Positions 27,526 to 39,015 of a DNA stretch of 64,000 bases are shown here, piece by piece. This stretch comes from JAIOQJ01 sp963718635. Its GTDB lineage: Bacteria; Planctomycetota; Planctomycetia; Gemmatales; Gemmataceae. The DNA is taken from assembly GCA_963718635.1 (NCBI GenBank), contig OY970367.1:4588001-4652000 (forward strand). Reading direction: 5' to 3'. The notes beneath the pieces are model-generated. The model ran no database searches. It was not told the origin of the DNA and was given only the letters and a program-made list of their open reading frames with translations. The translations under genes were made by a program, and so were the position numbers. Each line of letters begins with the position of its first letter. The first letter of the stretch is position 1.

Positions 27526-29765
27526 TTAATCCACAAACACAAATTCATTGCTGCCAAACATCACGCGCAACCACGAGGCCCACGCATTACGCACACTTTC
27601 GGGCTTAGGACCGTCGTTTATCGCACTGATTAGAAATCGCTGGTTGATTTCGAACTCCCGGGCCGTGTACGTTCGCCCGTAGAGCAACATGCATGCCTGC
27701 TCCAGCCGGGCTTCATCGTTAGAAAGCTCCATCAACTTTTCAGCCAGTCGCTTGGCCTGGGCGTGGATAAACGGATCATTCATGAAAAACAGCGATTGCG
27801 TCGCCACTGTGGTCGTATAGCGCTGCGGACTGCTCGAATTGGTATCGGCGCCATCAAACAGGGCGAGGAACGGGTGACGCTTGATACGCTGCGTCATTAG
27901 ATAAACGCTGCGTTGTTTGTGATCGTAGACTGCTTGAAACGGATTATGTTGCGTGTAGTCCCACTTCTTCGAATCGGGAAAGGGATGAGATGCGCCGGGC
28001 GTAAGGTCAAGGTCGCCGCTGACGGCGAGCACGGTATCGCGAATCTCCTCCGCGCTCAAGCGACGCCGAGAAAACTTCCACAACCATGTATTGCCAGGAT
28101 CGACCAAAGCGCTCTCGGCCATATTGTGGCCGCTGCGCCGATAGGCTTCTGAAGTTAAAATGAGCCGATGAATCGACTTGACCGACCAACCGCTTTCAAT
28201 GAATCGACCTGCGAGATAGTCAAGTAACTCCAGATGAGTCGGCGCTTCCCCACGGACACCAAAATCGTTCGGCGTTTTCACCAGACCGCTGCCGAAATGG
28301 TGCAGCCAGATGCGATTGACCATGACCCGCGCGGTCAGCGCCGAGGCTTTACCGGTGAGCCAATCGGCAAGCTGCAGCCGGCCGCTGCCTTTATCCGGCG
28401 CTATTACCGGCTGCCCACCCAGCACTTCCAAGAATCGCCGGGGGACAATGTCGCCGGGGCACTTCGGATCGCCGCGCTTGTGGATGCGCACATCGTGAGG
28501 CTTGCCCTCCGCCACGGCATAGGCGAGCCCTGCCTTCTGCACGGTTTCTTTGTCGGGTGGCGCGGCGCATTCTTCGTTTCCCAAGGCGGCATCAACGAAA
28601 CCATATCCTTCGGCGCTTGAACTTCTCGCAACCTGGCAGCGGATAACGCGTGCTGTCGAAGATGCCATAAAGGGCATAATAATCGGCCGCACTAATTGGG
28701 TCGTACTTGTGGTCGTGGCAACGCGCACAGCCGATCGTCAGGCCCAGGAAGCTTTTGCCAAAGACATCGATCGTGTCTTCTAGTGTTAAGAAGTGATCGC
28801 CGATCGAATCGAAACCGAAGCGGCGGGCGCCGGCGAGATACCCGGTCGCCACCATAAGATCGGCGTAGCGTTCGCGCGCCGCCGTTGTCGGCAGTCCCTG
28901 AGCGATGATGTCGCCAGCCAACTGCTCGCGCACAAACTGGTCGTAAGGCTTGTCCGCATTGAATGACGCGATGACATAGTTGCGATAGCGCCAAGCATCG
29001 GGCACGGGGTAGTCCCCCGTTTCACCGGCGGTATCCGCATAGCGAACGACGTCGAGCCAATGCCGTCCCCAACGTTCGCCGTAGCGCGGCGATGCCAATA
29101 ATTGATCGATAAGATGTTTCCATGCCGCCTCTGGATCAGCCGTTGTTTCTTTCGCAAAGAGTGCTAGTTGTTCGGGTGTCGGCGGCAGGCCAGTTAGATC
29201 AAAGTACGCACGACGGGCCAGCGTATTCAGCTCTGCCATATCAACGGGCGCCACGCCTTTTGCCTTCCAGCTGAGGGCTAAGAACCGATCAACAGGATGA
29301 GTATGTTTTGCATCATCCGGCGGTGTTACCTTGTTCAATGGCTTAAAGGCCCAGTGCCGGGCGGCTTCGAAGGCGTGCGACGGTTCTTTGGCCGGCCAGG
29401 TTGCCCCTTCTTTGATCCAGCGCGAAATCGGCAATTACGGCTTCCGGCAGCTTCTTATCCGGGGGCATGGCAGAGACATTCTTGGTATGATTGAGAGCCC
29501 GAAGCACCAGACTCGTATCGGGCTCACCCGGAACCAGCGCCGGCCCCGATTGCCCGCCTTTAAGCAAAGCCTCGCGCGAATCGACGCGTAGCTTGCCGCC
29601 GGTCTTTTCATTACCGTGACACTTGAAACAGGTGCCCGCCAAGACAGGCCTAATTTGCTTTTCGAAAAAGGCGCCATCATCGGCGCGAAGCACATTGGCG
29701 CTAAACGTAAAGCTGAGCAAGGTGATGAGAGCTCTACCCGAAATACATCTTAGTCCGGTGTGCAT
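27526..29765 (-). CDS. PSCyt1-DUF1549-DUF1553 protein, at least two frameshifts
   Basis: Three overlapping frames make one planctomycete cytochrome-type protein. The N-terminal part has a signal peptide and a CxxCH heme site ('AGTCFKCHGNEKTGG'). The middle is DUF1549 ('TLARRAYFDLTGLPPTPEQL', 'GCARCHDHKYDPI', a second CxxCH). The end is DUF1553 ('ARVMVNRIWLHHFGSGLVKT', 'GSNEFVFVD'). Joins are needed near 29425 (one extra base in an AAA run) and near 28600-28620, where one or two small indels are possible. Usually secreted and paired with DUF1501; a role in polysaccharide degradation has been suggested for the family. Confidence 0.8.
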
Positions 29766-29888
29766 TGAGCGATTTTAGCAAATGCATTAGGGAAGGCCAA
29801 GAGAACTGGGGAAGGCTATGCTTGCCATATGAAGGAACTTGATATGGTGACCGAAGGTATACCGACCGCGCTGGCGCTGAGTTAAGCG

Positions 29889-30139
29889 ATGACATACCGA
29901 ATCGAATTCAAGCCATGAGCGTTGAAGGACTTGAATTCTCTTCCGAATATGGTGCAACGCCGGGTCCTAGCGAGAATTTAAGCCTTACGCAACGGTTTAG
30001 CGGGCCACGTAAAGCGACTTACTAACTTCACTCCACAGTATCGTTTGCGCGCTGGTGATTATCGAGTATTATTTGAAGTCGAGTCGGATTTCGTAGAGTC
30101 ATTTATCGTATCTTGCACCGCAAAGATGCGTACCAATGA
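29889..30139 (+). pseudogene. relE: RelE-type toxin remnant
   Basis: Reading from ATG 29889 gives a RelE/ParE-type toxin of normal length ('MTYRIEFKP', 'ALKDLNSLPNMVQRRVLARI', 'ALRNGLAGHVKRLTNFTPQY', 'RLRAGDYRVLFEVE', 'RVIYRILHRKDAYQ'). It is broken by TGA at 29916-29918, TAA at 29979-29981 and a one-base deletion near 30090-30095. The pattern of two nonsense changes plus a shift points to real decay and not to sequencing error. The antitoxin remnant follows 15 bp downstream. Confidence 0.82.
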
Positions 30140-30154
30140 ACAAAGGAGAGGACC

Positions 30155-30358
30155 ATGCTGGAACTTCACCCGGAAATCCTGGTCAGAAACGGCGAAAAGC
30201 AATTCGTCGTGCTCCCTTACTAAGAATTTGTCGCAATTCAGGAACGGCTTGCAGATGCAGACGACCTGATGGAACTGCGCAAGGCCAAACGCACAGAAGG
30301 CCGCAAGCGGAACATTCCCTTGGCGGACGTTAAACGACAACTTGACGAGAACCATTGA
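30155..30358 (+). pseudogene. Phd/YefM-like antitoxin remnant
   Basis: From ATG 30155, with an AGGAGAGG ribosome site, the frame reads 'MLELHPEILVRNGEKQFVVL', then 'PY', a TAA at 30221-30223, then 'EFVAIQERLADADDLMELRK' to TGA 30356. Apart from the single stop, which probably replaced GAA, this is a complete 67-residue antitoxin of the kind paired with RelE toxins. The order toxin-antitoxin matches relE-first modules. Internal restart is unlikely. Confidence 0.8.
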
Positions 30359-30455
30359 GTTCGGTCATCTATACCTCAGTGAACGATTCGCCTATAGTGA
30401 CAGTGCCTTGCCTTAACCCTGCCAGACAATCCCTTCAACGTTTCGGATATTCCTA

Positions 30456-33114
30456 ATGCGGATGATTCTGGTCGCCATGCTCCTCGTAATCGGCTTGCCG
30501 GCCGACACCTCCGCAGATGAAAAGACTAGCTTTGACTTTTTCGAGACCAAGATCCGACCTATTCTTGTAGAGCGTTGTCTTGCCTGCCACGGCGAAACGA
30601 AGCAGAAAGGCGGATTGCGGCTCGATTCGAAGACCGGCTGGCAAAAGGGGGGCGATTCCGGGCCAGCAATCGTACCCGCGAAAGTTGATCAAAGCTTGCT
30701 AATCCGGATGGTGCAAGGCAAACAGGGGTCGCCCCCAAAGATGCCGCCGGACTCCCACTTGTCGGCTACGGTGGTGGGCGACCTTATCAAATGGGTCGAG
30801 ATGGGCGCTCCCGATCCGCGAATCGGAAAAACGACGGCGAAGCGCGAAATCGATTGGGGTTTCGCCCGCACGTTCTGGTCATTTCAACCTGTAACGGTTG
30901 TTAACATTCCCGAATCCACGGACCCGCGTCGTACACGGCCGATCGATCGTTTCATTGGGCAGAAACTCGATGCGAAGGGTCTAGTCGCTGTCAAGTTGGC
31001 CGACAAGTGGAGTCTGATGCGCCGGGCCGCCTTTGACTTAACCGGCCTGCCTCCCACGAAAGAGGAAATTGCAGCATTCGTAAACGATGACTCGCCGGAC
31101 GCCTTTGCCAAAGTGATCGACCGGTTGCTGGCGTCGCCGTATTACGGCGAACATCAGGCTCGCTTCTGGCTGGATCTCGCCCGCTATGCCGAGGATCAAG
31201 CGCATTCGTCGGGTTCTCCATCCAACGTGAACGCGTGGCGCGTATCGGGACTGGGTAATCGAGTCTCTGAATGCGGATATGCCGTACGATCGCTTTCTAA
31301 AGTTGCAATTGGCGGCGGACTTGATGGAACGACCCGGCGACGACCCAAAGCATCGCAGTGCGCTCGGCTTTATCGGGCTTGGAGCGGTCTACTACAAAAA
31401 CACCGACATTTTGCGCGGCATGGCCGACGAGCTCGACGATTGTGTCGACACGCTCACCAGCGGCATGCTTGGCGTGACAGTGGCGTGCGCTCGTTGCCAC
31501 GATCATAAGTTCGACCCGTTCCCCACGCAGGATTATTATTCCCTCGCGGGGATCTTCAATTCAATTAAGCTGGCGCCGGTTCCCGTTGTGTCGCGCGAAA
31601 CAGTAGCTGCTTACGAATCTGCCAAATTGCTGGCCACTGAAGCCGATAAGAAGCTGAGGGATGCATTTCAGATCGAAAAAGATCGCGTCGCGCTGCTGAA
31701 AGCCGATGCCATCGGCGCATACATGCTTGCCGCTTGGACCTTCGAGGCGCGTAAACTCTCCAAGCCACCAACGACAATCGATGAAGTGGCGAAGTCGGCA
31801 AGTCTCGACAAAGAGATCTTGCTACGGACCGGCGGCTATCTCAACCGCACGGCAATGGCGAACATCCTTGCTGATTGGGTAAAGAATAAGCCTCGCCTTG
31901 ATGGCCCGGTCGAACCAACAGATGAGACGCGCCAAGCGGCGGCTGACTTCGTGAAGACAGTGAAAGAAAATTTGGCGAAGCCCCGGCTGAAACGCAATCT
32001 CGACCTGCAAAAAGATCTCTTCGAAGACAAAGGCGTTTTTGCCGTCACGGAGCAAGAGGCGCTTGCTGACGCGGGCGAAGCAAAGAAGAAAGAAATACTC
32101 GCTCTCAAAGCGATAGCTGCCGAGCTAGCCGCCAAGGTGCCGCCCGAATTGCCGATGGCCAATGGAGTAGTGGAAGGCAAGCCAGCGGACATGAAGGTCT
32201 ATGTTCGCGGCAATCCCTACAAACTCGGTGAGGTTGCCCCACGCCGGTTTCTACGGATCGTCGCCGGCGACTCACCTTTGACATTTAAGCAAGGCAGCGG
32301 CAGGCTCGAACTCGCTGAAGCGATCGCCGACCCGAAGAATCCGTTGACGGCGCGTGTCATCGTCAACCGCATTTGGCAGCAGCATTTCGGTCGAGGCATT
32401 GTCGCTACGCCTTCGAATTTCGGGCTCTTGGGTGAACGGCCCACGCATCCGGAACTCCTCGACTATCTGGCAAGTCAATTAGTGAAACAAGGATGGTCCT
32501 TGAAGAAGGTGCATCGTGAAATAATGTTGTCCGACGCCTACCGTCGCAGCGCTGAGGGCAGCGCCAAAAGCTTTGAAGTCGATCCCGACAACCTTCTATT
32601 AACGCACATGAACCGGCGGCGCATCATGGTCGAATCCTGGCGCGATGCACTGCTTGCCATTTCGGGCGGACTTGATTTCACCATGGGCGGCAATAGCACC
32701 AACCTTGACGACGTAAAAAACCTCCGGCGTACCGTTTATGGGAAAGTTAGCAGGTACAACCTGAGCCAATTATTGAGATTGTTTGATTTCCCTGACCCGA
32801 ACATCACCAGCGACCGCCGCAGCGAAACTACCGTTCCGCAACAATTGCTCTTCGTAATGAACAGCCCCTTCTTCATCGCACAGGCTAAGGCGCTGGCCGG
32901 CCGTTTTGATCGCGAAAGTGACTCAGCCGCGAAAGTGAAATTGGCGTATGCGCTCGTATTCGCGCGCGATCCCCGGCCTGCGGAAATCGAACTCGGCGTC
33001 CGCTATTTGGACCGCATCGACGCACCTGAGAGCGCAGTCAAAAATCAGTTGTCGCGATCTGAACGTTTTGCCCAATCGCTGTTGGCGAGCAATGAGTTTC
33101 TCTACGTCGATTGA
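30456..33114 (+). CDS. PSCyt1-DUF1549-DUF1553 protein, one-base frameshift
   Basis: A signal peptide (MRMILVAMLLVIGLPADTSA) precedes a CxxCH heme site ('VERCLACHGETKQKGG'), DUF1549 ('LMRRAAFDLTGLPPTKEEIA') and, in the next frame, 'VACARCHDHKFDPF' and DUF1553 ('ARVIVNRIWQQHFGRG', 'ASNEFLYVD'). An extra G near 31242 breaks the frame: without it the text reads WRYRDWVIESLNADMPYDRF, the standard family sequence. About 885 residues. It is the second such protein in the window and is followed by its DUF1501 partner. Confidence 0.85.
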
Positions 33115-33167
33115 ATCCGCACCGTTTGTATTGTCCGAACTTTTTGCAATCGAATAGCAGGCGTTCC

Positions 33168-34554
33168 ATGAATCGTTTCTTATCACGGCGTCAGCTTTTG
33201 AAGGCAACCGGCACGGGCTTAGGCTCGCTCGGGCTTGCGGCTTTGTTGAACGATGAAAGCCTGCGCGCAAACGCATCGTTGGAAAGTCCGCTTGCGCCGA
33301 AGCGCCCACGCGCGGCCGCGGGCCAAGCAGATCATTCACCTGTTCATGAACGGCGGCCCTTCGCAGGTCGATACGTTCGACCCCAAGCCGGCATTGACGA
33401 AATACCACGGCCAAAAGCCGCCGGCGGCCGATCTCAAGACCGAACGGCGCACCAACAATCTGATGATGTCGCCTTTCGCGTTTAAGAAGTGCGGGCAATC
33501 GGGTTTGGAAATCAGCGACATTTTTCCAAAAGTTTCCGAATACGCTGACGATCTTTGCGTTATCCGTTCCATGTTTACTGACATCCCGAACCATGAGCCG
33601 GGGATGTTGATGATGACCTGCGGCAACAACCAGCCGATCCGGCCTTCGATGGGCTCATGGCTTCTATACGGTTTAGGAAGCGAGAATCAGAACCTGCCGG
33701 GCTTCATTACTCTCTGCCCCGGACGCCCTGCCGTCGTCGGTCCGCAACTCTGGAGCAACAGCTTCCTTCCAGGCATTTTTCAAGGCTGCCACGTCAACAA
33801 CCAAGGCATTGATCCACGCAATGTCGTCGCTCACATAAATAATCAGTCGCTAACCCCCGTCGCCCATCGCGAGCAGGTAGACCTGATGCGGCAGATCAAC
33901 GAACAACATCTCGCTCAGCGGACGCGGGACGCCGCCCTGGAAGGGCGGATTCAATCGTTGGAAATGGCATTCCGAATGCAGGTGGAAGCCCAGGAGGCTT
34001 TCGACCTGAATCGCGAAACCAAGCTGACTCGTGAGATGTACGGGAAAGGTGATTTTGCCGATGGCTGCCTGCTGGCGCGCCGGTTGGTGGAGCGCGGCGT
34101 ACGCGTTGTTCAACTCTACTTCGGCTCCAGCGAAAATTGGGACGATCACGATAACATCCGCCGGCATGGCGAATTGGCCCGGCGGGTCGATCGACCGATC
34201 GCCGCGCTGCTCGACGATTTGAAGAATCGAGGCATGCTCGATGAAACACTAGTACTTTGGGGCGGCGAATTCGGCCGTACCCCGACGAGCGAAGGCAACA
34301 CGGGCCGCGATCACAATCATCATGGTTTCAGCGTGTGGATGGCAGGCGGCGGCGTCCGCGGCGGCATGACCTACGGCGCCACCGACGAGTTCGGCTTCGC
34401 GGCCGTCGAAAATCGCGCCCATGTCCACGACCTGCATGCAACAATCTTGCATCTCATGGGGCTTAATCACGAAAAATTAACCTACCGTTACAGCGGCCGC
34501 GACTTCCGGCTGACAGATGTGGAAGGCAAAGTCCTCAACGCGATTATCGCGTAA
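33168..34554 (+). CDS. DUF1501 (sulfatase-like) protein, one-base frameshift
   Basis: ATG 33168 gives a Tat-like N-terminus ('FLSRRQLLKATGTGLGSLGL'). The frame slips near 33300-33312, after which 'AKQIIHLFMNGGPSQVDTFD', 'VLWGGEFGRTP' and 'DEFGFAAVENRAHVHDLHAT' identify DUF1501. The joined protein is about 462 residues, the normal length. It lies 53 bp after the DUF1549/DUF1553 gene on the same strand and should be co-transcribed with it. The partner pair at 26103-29765 is divergent, so the two operons face away from each other. Confidence 0.85.
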
Positions 34555-34670
34555 TCGTCGGGTCTCGTCTTGTTTCTCTCTGGCGATCACTGTTAGATAC
34601 GAGCAGACGTTGAATACTGCATAAACTCCCTCTAAATTCTCGTCGGCAGCATCCGTCAACTAAATATACC

Positions 34671-36066
34671 ATGAGTTTAGCAATCGTCCTGGCAGCATTA
34701 ATATTCCTCATGGTCGCGGCCTATCGCGGCTACAGTGTTATTTTGTTCGCACCGATCACCGCGCTCGGGGCGGTGCTGCTCACTTCGCCTTCGCTGGTGG
34801 CGCCCGTCTTTACCGGCCTATACATGGATAAGCTGGCTGAATTTCTCAAACTTTATTTTCCGGTCTTTGTACTCGGCGCGGTTTTCGGCAAAGTGATCGA
34901 GCTTTCGAGGTTCTCCGAGTCCATTGCGTCATCGGTTATCTCCCTGGCAGGCCGGGAGCGGACGATCTTCGCAATTGTCGCCGTCTGTGCCCTGCTGACT
35001 TACGGCGGGGTGTCGCTGTTCGTCGTCGTCTTCGCAGTCTACCCATTCGCGGTCGATCTGTTTCGACGAGCCGATATACCGAAGCGGCTAATCCCCGGCG
35101 TCATTGCGCTCGGCGCCTTCACCTTCACCATGGACTGTCTGCCGGGCTCCCCGCAGATTCAAAACATCATTCCGATTTCGTTTTTCAAAACCGATATCTA
35201 CGCAGCGCCGTGGCTGGGTTCCATTGGAGCGGCGTTCATTTTAGGCGCCGGCTTGCTCTATCTGAATTGGCGACGACGGCAGGCTGCCGTCAACGGCGAA
35301 GGCTATGGAACCGGCCATGTCAATGAACCGACGACTCACTCACAGGCGCGCCTCGTCCATCCTCTAATTGCCATCTTGCCATTAATTCTAGTAGGCGTGA
35401 GCAACAAAGTGTTGGCTGTCACTATTCCAGCCTTTTACGGAGCCTCCTTCTCCTTTCAGCCGGGCAACATAGGCAGTGTGCCGAGCATAACGCAGGATGT
35501 CACCAAGGTAGCCGCTATCTGGGCGGTGGAGGGCCTTGCTCATCGGCATCTTTTCCGTATTTATTTTGGCTTGGAAGTCTGTGTCGAGTCGATTTATTGA
35601 AGGCTCTAAGGCGGCCGTTGCAGGTGGGCTATTAGCCTCCGTGAACACCGCATCGGAGTACGGCTTCGGCGCCGTCATCGCTTCGCTGCCTGGCTTTCGA
35701 GCGATAGCCGATGCGCTCAAGACGGTCCCCGATCCACTGATCAACGAAGCGGTTTCCGTCACTGTCCTCTCCGGCATGACAGGCTCGGCCTCCGGCGGCA
35801 TGAGCATCGCGCTGGCCGCTCTGGCGAATACGTTCATCCAAAACGCCCACACGGCGGGCATCCCCATGGAAGTGCTGCACCGAGTCGCCGCTATGGCCAG
35901 CGGCGGCATGGACACCCTCCCCCACAACGGCGCCGTTATCACCCTGCTCACTGTCACCGGCCTAACCCACCGCCAATCCTACCGCGACATCTTCGCCATC
36001 ACTCTTATTAAAACAGTCGCTGTGTTTGTGGCTATTGGCGTCTATTGGGCGTCGGGGGTTGTATGA
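34671..36066 (+). CDS. GntP-type permease, one-base frameshift
   Basis: A hydrophobic protein with about twelve membrane segments. 'MSLAIVLAALIFLMVAAYRG', 'LTYGGVSLFVVVFAVYPFA' and 'NTASEYGFGAVIASLPGF' resemble the gluconate:H+ symporter (GntP) family. An extra G in GGG 35531-35533 interrupts it; without that base 'AIWAVEALLIGIFSVFILAW' is continuous and the total is about 464 residues. GntP members take up gluconate or related sugar acids; the substrate is not decided by sequence. It ends 36 bp before a convergent gene. Confidence 0.82.
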
Positions 36067-36102
36067 AGTTGATTAATTGCCCGCTTCTTGACTCCCGTTT
36101 CT

Positions 36103-37248
36103 TTACTTCTGACTTTCCTGTTGAGTGCGAACCTCGTCGATCTGTGCCGCAAGCTCGTAGATCCAGATCGTGTAGCCGGCGTTGGCGATTGGGCGAAACT
36201 GTTGGAAATACTCGTAGCGGTGCAAAGGGATCGTCAACCGTTTACCGTTGCCGTCTGCTATGAGAAAGGTTCCACCTTGGACGAAGTGGACCGACACGGC
36301 ATACAGCCCTGGACGAGGCTCATTCGCAGGTAGCTCGTAGTCAATGCCGACGATGCGCGGGTCGACAAAGTTGAAATAGGCCAGTTGCAATTTGCCGTGG
36401 TCCGGGTGTTGGCCGAGCCATTCTTTCAGATAGAGCAGGTCTTGCCCCCAATCGAGATTGTTATCGACCAGATGCCGATGCGCATTCTGCGGGCCGACGA
36501 CGGCTTCATTAAAGTACGACAGGCTATGCGGATAAATGCTCAGGCTGCTGAAAACTGCTGCGACAACAAACCCCACTACTAATGTGCCCTGCCATTTGCT
36601 TTGCCAAGTTATCAATTGCCCGCAGCGGCTAGCGCCAATCAAAGCAAAGGGGAGCAAAGGGATGGCATAGCGAAAATAGTTCAATCCCGTTTGCGAACTA
36701 ACTAAAACGAGAATTGCCAAATCCGGCAGCCAGATGAGCGATTCTTCGCACCAGCCTGCCGATAGCCTTTTGAAAATAAGATAGTAGAGAGCAGCGAGCA
36801 GGAGACCCCAGCAACCGAGGGGAACTTTCCAAGCCAGCGCATAAATGTAGAAAACCCAGACGCCTTGGTTAGTCCAGTTCCCATTCAAATAAAATGGCCA
36901 CTCCGCCTCGAAATCGACCCGCTGCAGATCGACACCTATTACGTAGTCTTCCGGCAACGGCATGTGCAAGGATTCTAAAGGGGTTCCGCGAAAGCGGTTT
37001 CCGGTTGCTCGACCTGCTTCCAGATTTCCCGCGAGAACATTACTGACGAAGTGATACTCGCCCAGCGGCCTACCCGTGCCCTGGAAGCCGTAGCCAACGC
37101 TCAGAATCACTAAGGCTAAGACGCCGATGAGAGTTGCTTGTGCCTTTCGCAAGGATACGCGCGCTTTTGCTCCGCGAAACGAAAACCTTCGCGGAGCGAA
37201 AGGCGACTCTGAGGGGGTTTTCCCCGACCCTTGTGGAAATATTTCCAC
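36103..37248 (-). CDS. membrane protein, probably truncated GT39-like
   Basis: 381 residues with six or seven hydrophobic segments in the middle and a soluble C-terminus ('NNLDWGQDLLYLKEWLGQHP'), which matches the C-terminal half of planctomycete GT39/PMT-like glycosyltransferases. The N-terminal catalytic half with the DE/DD motif is missing. The first 30 residues ('SPFAPRRFSFRGAKARVSLR') are encoded by a palindromic repeat and look like noise, so the original 5' part seems lost. It may be a non-functional remnant. Confidence 0.5.
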   Translation of the reverse strand: MEIFPQGSGKTPSESPFAPRRFSFRGAKARVSLRKAQATLIGVLALVILSVGYGFQGTGRPLGEYHFVSNVLAGNLEAGRATGNRFRGTPLESLHMPLPEDYVIGVDLQRVDFEAEWPFYLNGNWTNQGVWVFYIYALAWKVPLGCWGLLLAALYYLIFKRLSAGWCEESLIWLPDLAILVLVSSQTGLNYFRYAIPLLPFALIGASRCGQLITWQSKWQGTLVVGFVVAAVFSSLSIYPHSLSYFNEAVVGPQNAHRHLVDNNLDWGQDLLYLKEWLGQHPDHGKLQLAYFNFVDPRIVGIDYELPANEPRPGLYAVSVHFVQGGTFLIADGNGKRLTIPLHRYEYFQQFRPIANAGYTIWIYELAAQIDEVRTQQESQK

Positions 37249-37250
37249 AA
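37163..37250. repeat. Two palindromes at the 5' end of the truncated gene
   Basis: The first, 37163-37202, has near-perfect 15-bp arms (CTTTTGCTCCGCGAA and TTCGCGGAGCGAAAG). The second, 37231-37250, is an exact 20-bp palindrome, TTGTGGAAATATTTCCACAA, with no loop. The first lies inside the reading frame at 36103-37248. The second lies within its first codons and could be an operator-like site or part of the repeat. Confidence 0.7.
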
Positions 37251-37548
37251 AGGCTTTCAGCCAAGCCGCCTGAAAATTGTGTTATGAATCTAAAATTGAA
37301 GAGTGAGTAACACTGACACACGGAGACGAACCAGCGATCCTCTGTATCTCGTTAAACGCTTAAGTGTCTTTTGCTTTCTCTGTGCCTCAGTGTCTCTGTG
37401 GTTAAAAATTGTACAAACATAACCGGCCGAATCGGGCTTGAGTCAAAAAGTCGGCAAGTTGTTTTGGTGCGGATCGCTAGTAGATTTAGCGCGAAGACTG
37501 AAGCGCCATCAATGATGGCGCTTCGAAGTCTTTTATCGCTGTTCGTTC

Positions 37549-38975
37549 TCACTTGCGTTTGGGCACATAATACCGCACGGTCATATCGTGAACGGGATCG
37601 TTGAAGTCGTATTTGAAGAAGAAGTGTTCGACCTCGCGTTTGCCTTGCGGACCGCTTGCGATCAGGCCTCGGGCGCCGTCACCGCTCTTTTCGCGACCGC
37701 GGAGCGTTCTCTTTAAAGCCGCAAGCGTGCCAGCTTGAATGTCGCCGATCTCCAATGTGCCTCGGCCTATTGCCGCTCGAGCAACTTCGGTCACCTCGCG
37801 GTCTTTATTCACCTCAATCGAAGGATCCTCTTTGACGGTGCTTCCTTGGAAGCAGGCGAGATGAAACGTGCCAGCATTCTCGCCATAGAAGACTTCGTTC
37901 TCTTCGGATTCGCTTGGCGATAAGACTTTGAACTCTTTCAACGTCTTTTCATCTTCCTGAAAGCCGGTGATCAGCTGCTTCTCACCCGGTCGTACGATCC
38001 ATTTGTGGCAGGCTTTCAGATCGGGAAACGTTTCGTTGAAGAGCGTGTTGCGGCCATTGACCTTTAACGCGACGGCATAGGTCATTTGCGTTGGGTTTTC
38101 GAGTTCAAAGGTAACCCGGTCGGTTTCTTTCGGCTCCGGCACCACACCTTTTTCGATTGGTTGCAGTTTGCCGTTATAAAAAACTCGGAGAATGATCGGG
38201 CCATCTTTGAACGGGTTAAGCGTCATCGTCGTTGGCCGAGCTATCGCAACGACGTTTTCGAGCGGGTCGATTGCCTTATCCACCAGCACCGCAGGCAGAA
38301 AGCGATTGCCTTTGGATTTTTTAGCGGTGGCGAAGACTTCCTTATTGGCCTCCGGCGTCAGCAGATAACTGTAGCCGGCCTCGGTGAGGATGCGCGGCGA
38401 GGTCTCCATCACCACTTCATCGAGCACGTCGGAATTGTTGCTTTCCTTATCGAAGACTTGAAACTGGATAGTGGTTTTCTTCAAGTCCTTTGAGATCGTC
38501 ACCAGTCCCGTGACGAAGGCACTGGCAGCTACTTTGCGCGGCCCCCACGCCAGTTCAAATTCACCGGTGAAAAAGGCCTTGCGCCCTTCTTTAGTCAGAT
38601 GGCTGGCGCGAACCAGATTTTCCTTTGCCACCGTCTTGCTCGCTTGCTGAATGATGCCAAGTTCTTCATCCGGATTGCTGAGGACCAGCGCCACTTCCAG
38701 GCGGTTGGCGAGACTAAGGTTCAGTTCGCCGACATTGTCGCTGGCTGCTGCATCCCCTTTTTTCACGAGAAACTTCAACACCCCGACGTTTGCGTAGTGC
38801 TTGCTGCGGAGGTAACTAAGGAGTCCCGGCGCTTCTTGCGCAGCATTTCGTCGAGATTATCGCGGACGCCGGAATTGTCCGTCTTCCCGGTCTCCTCAGT
38901 ACGCGCCTGGCTTTGAAGCAAGAACGCGACGATCAAGCCAATGCCAACGACTCTCAAGAATCTAAAACGCTTCAT
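37549..38975 (-). CDS. secreted protein of unknown function, frameshifted
   Basis: The start at 38975 opens a signal peptide (MKRFRFLRVVGIGLIVAFLL). That frame ends within 67 codons; the rest runs in another frame, beginning around 'SYLRSKHYANVGVLKFLVKK' and ending at 37549. One base is probably missing near 38815-38830. The mature protein of about 450 residues is beta-rich, with segments such as 'VTFELENPTQMTYAVALKV'. I do not recognise the family. It lies 40 bp upstream of nothing on its own strand and directly before the WD40-caspase gene's stop, so a shared transcript with that gene is possible. Confidence 0.65.
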
Positions 38976-39015
38976 GCTTCACTTCCTTTACGGAAACAAT
39001 TTCTTATTTGGTTTA

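Noticed and set aside
30045..30333. Two overlapping small open frames as intact new genes
   Set aside because: They are fragments created by the stops and the deletion in the RelE/antitoxin remnants.
4617..36066. Frameshifts as programmed recoding
   Set aside because: They occur in unrelated genes on both strands at different short motifs, with no shared slippery site or downstream structure.
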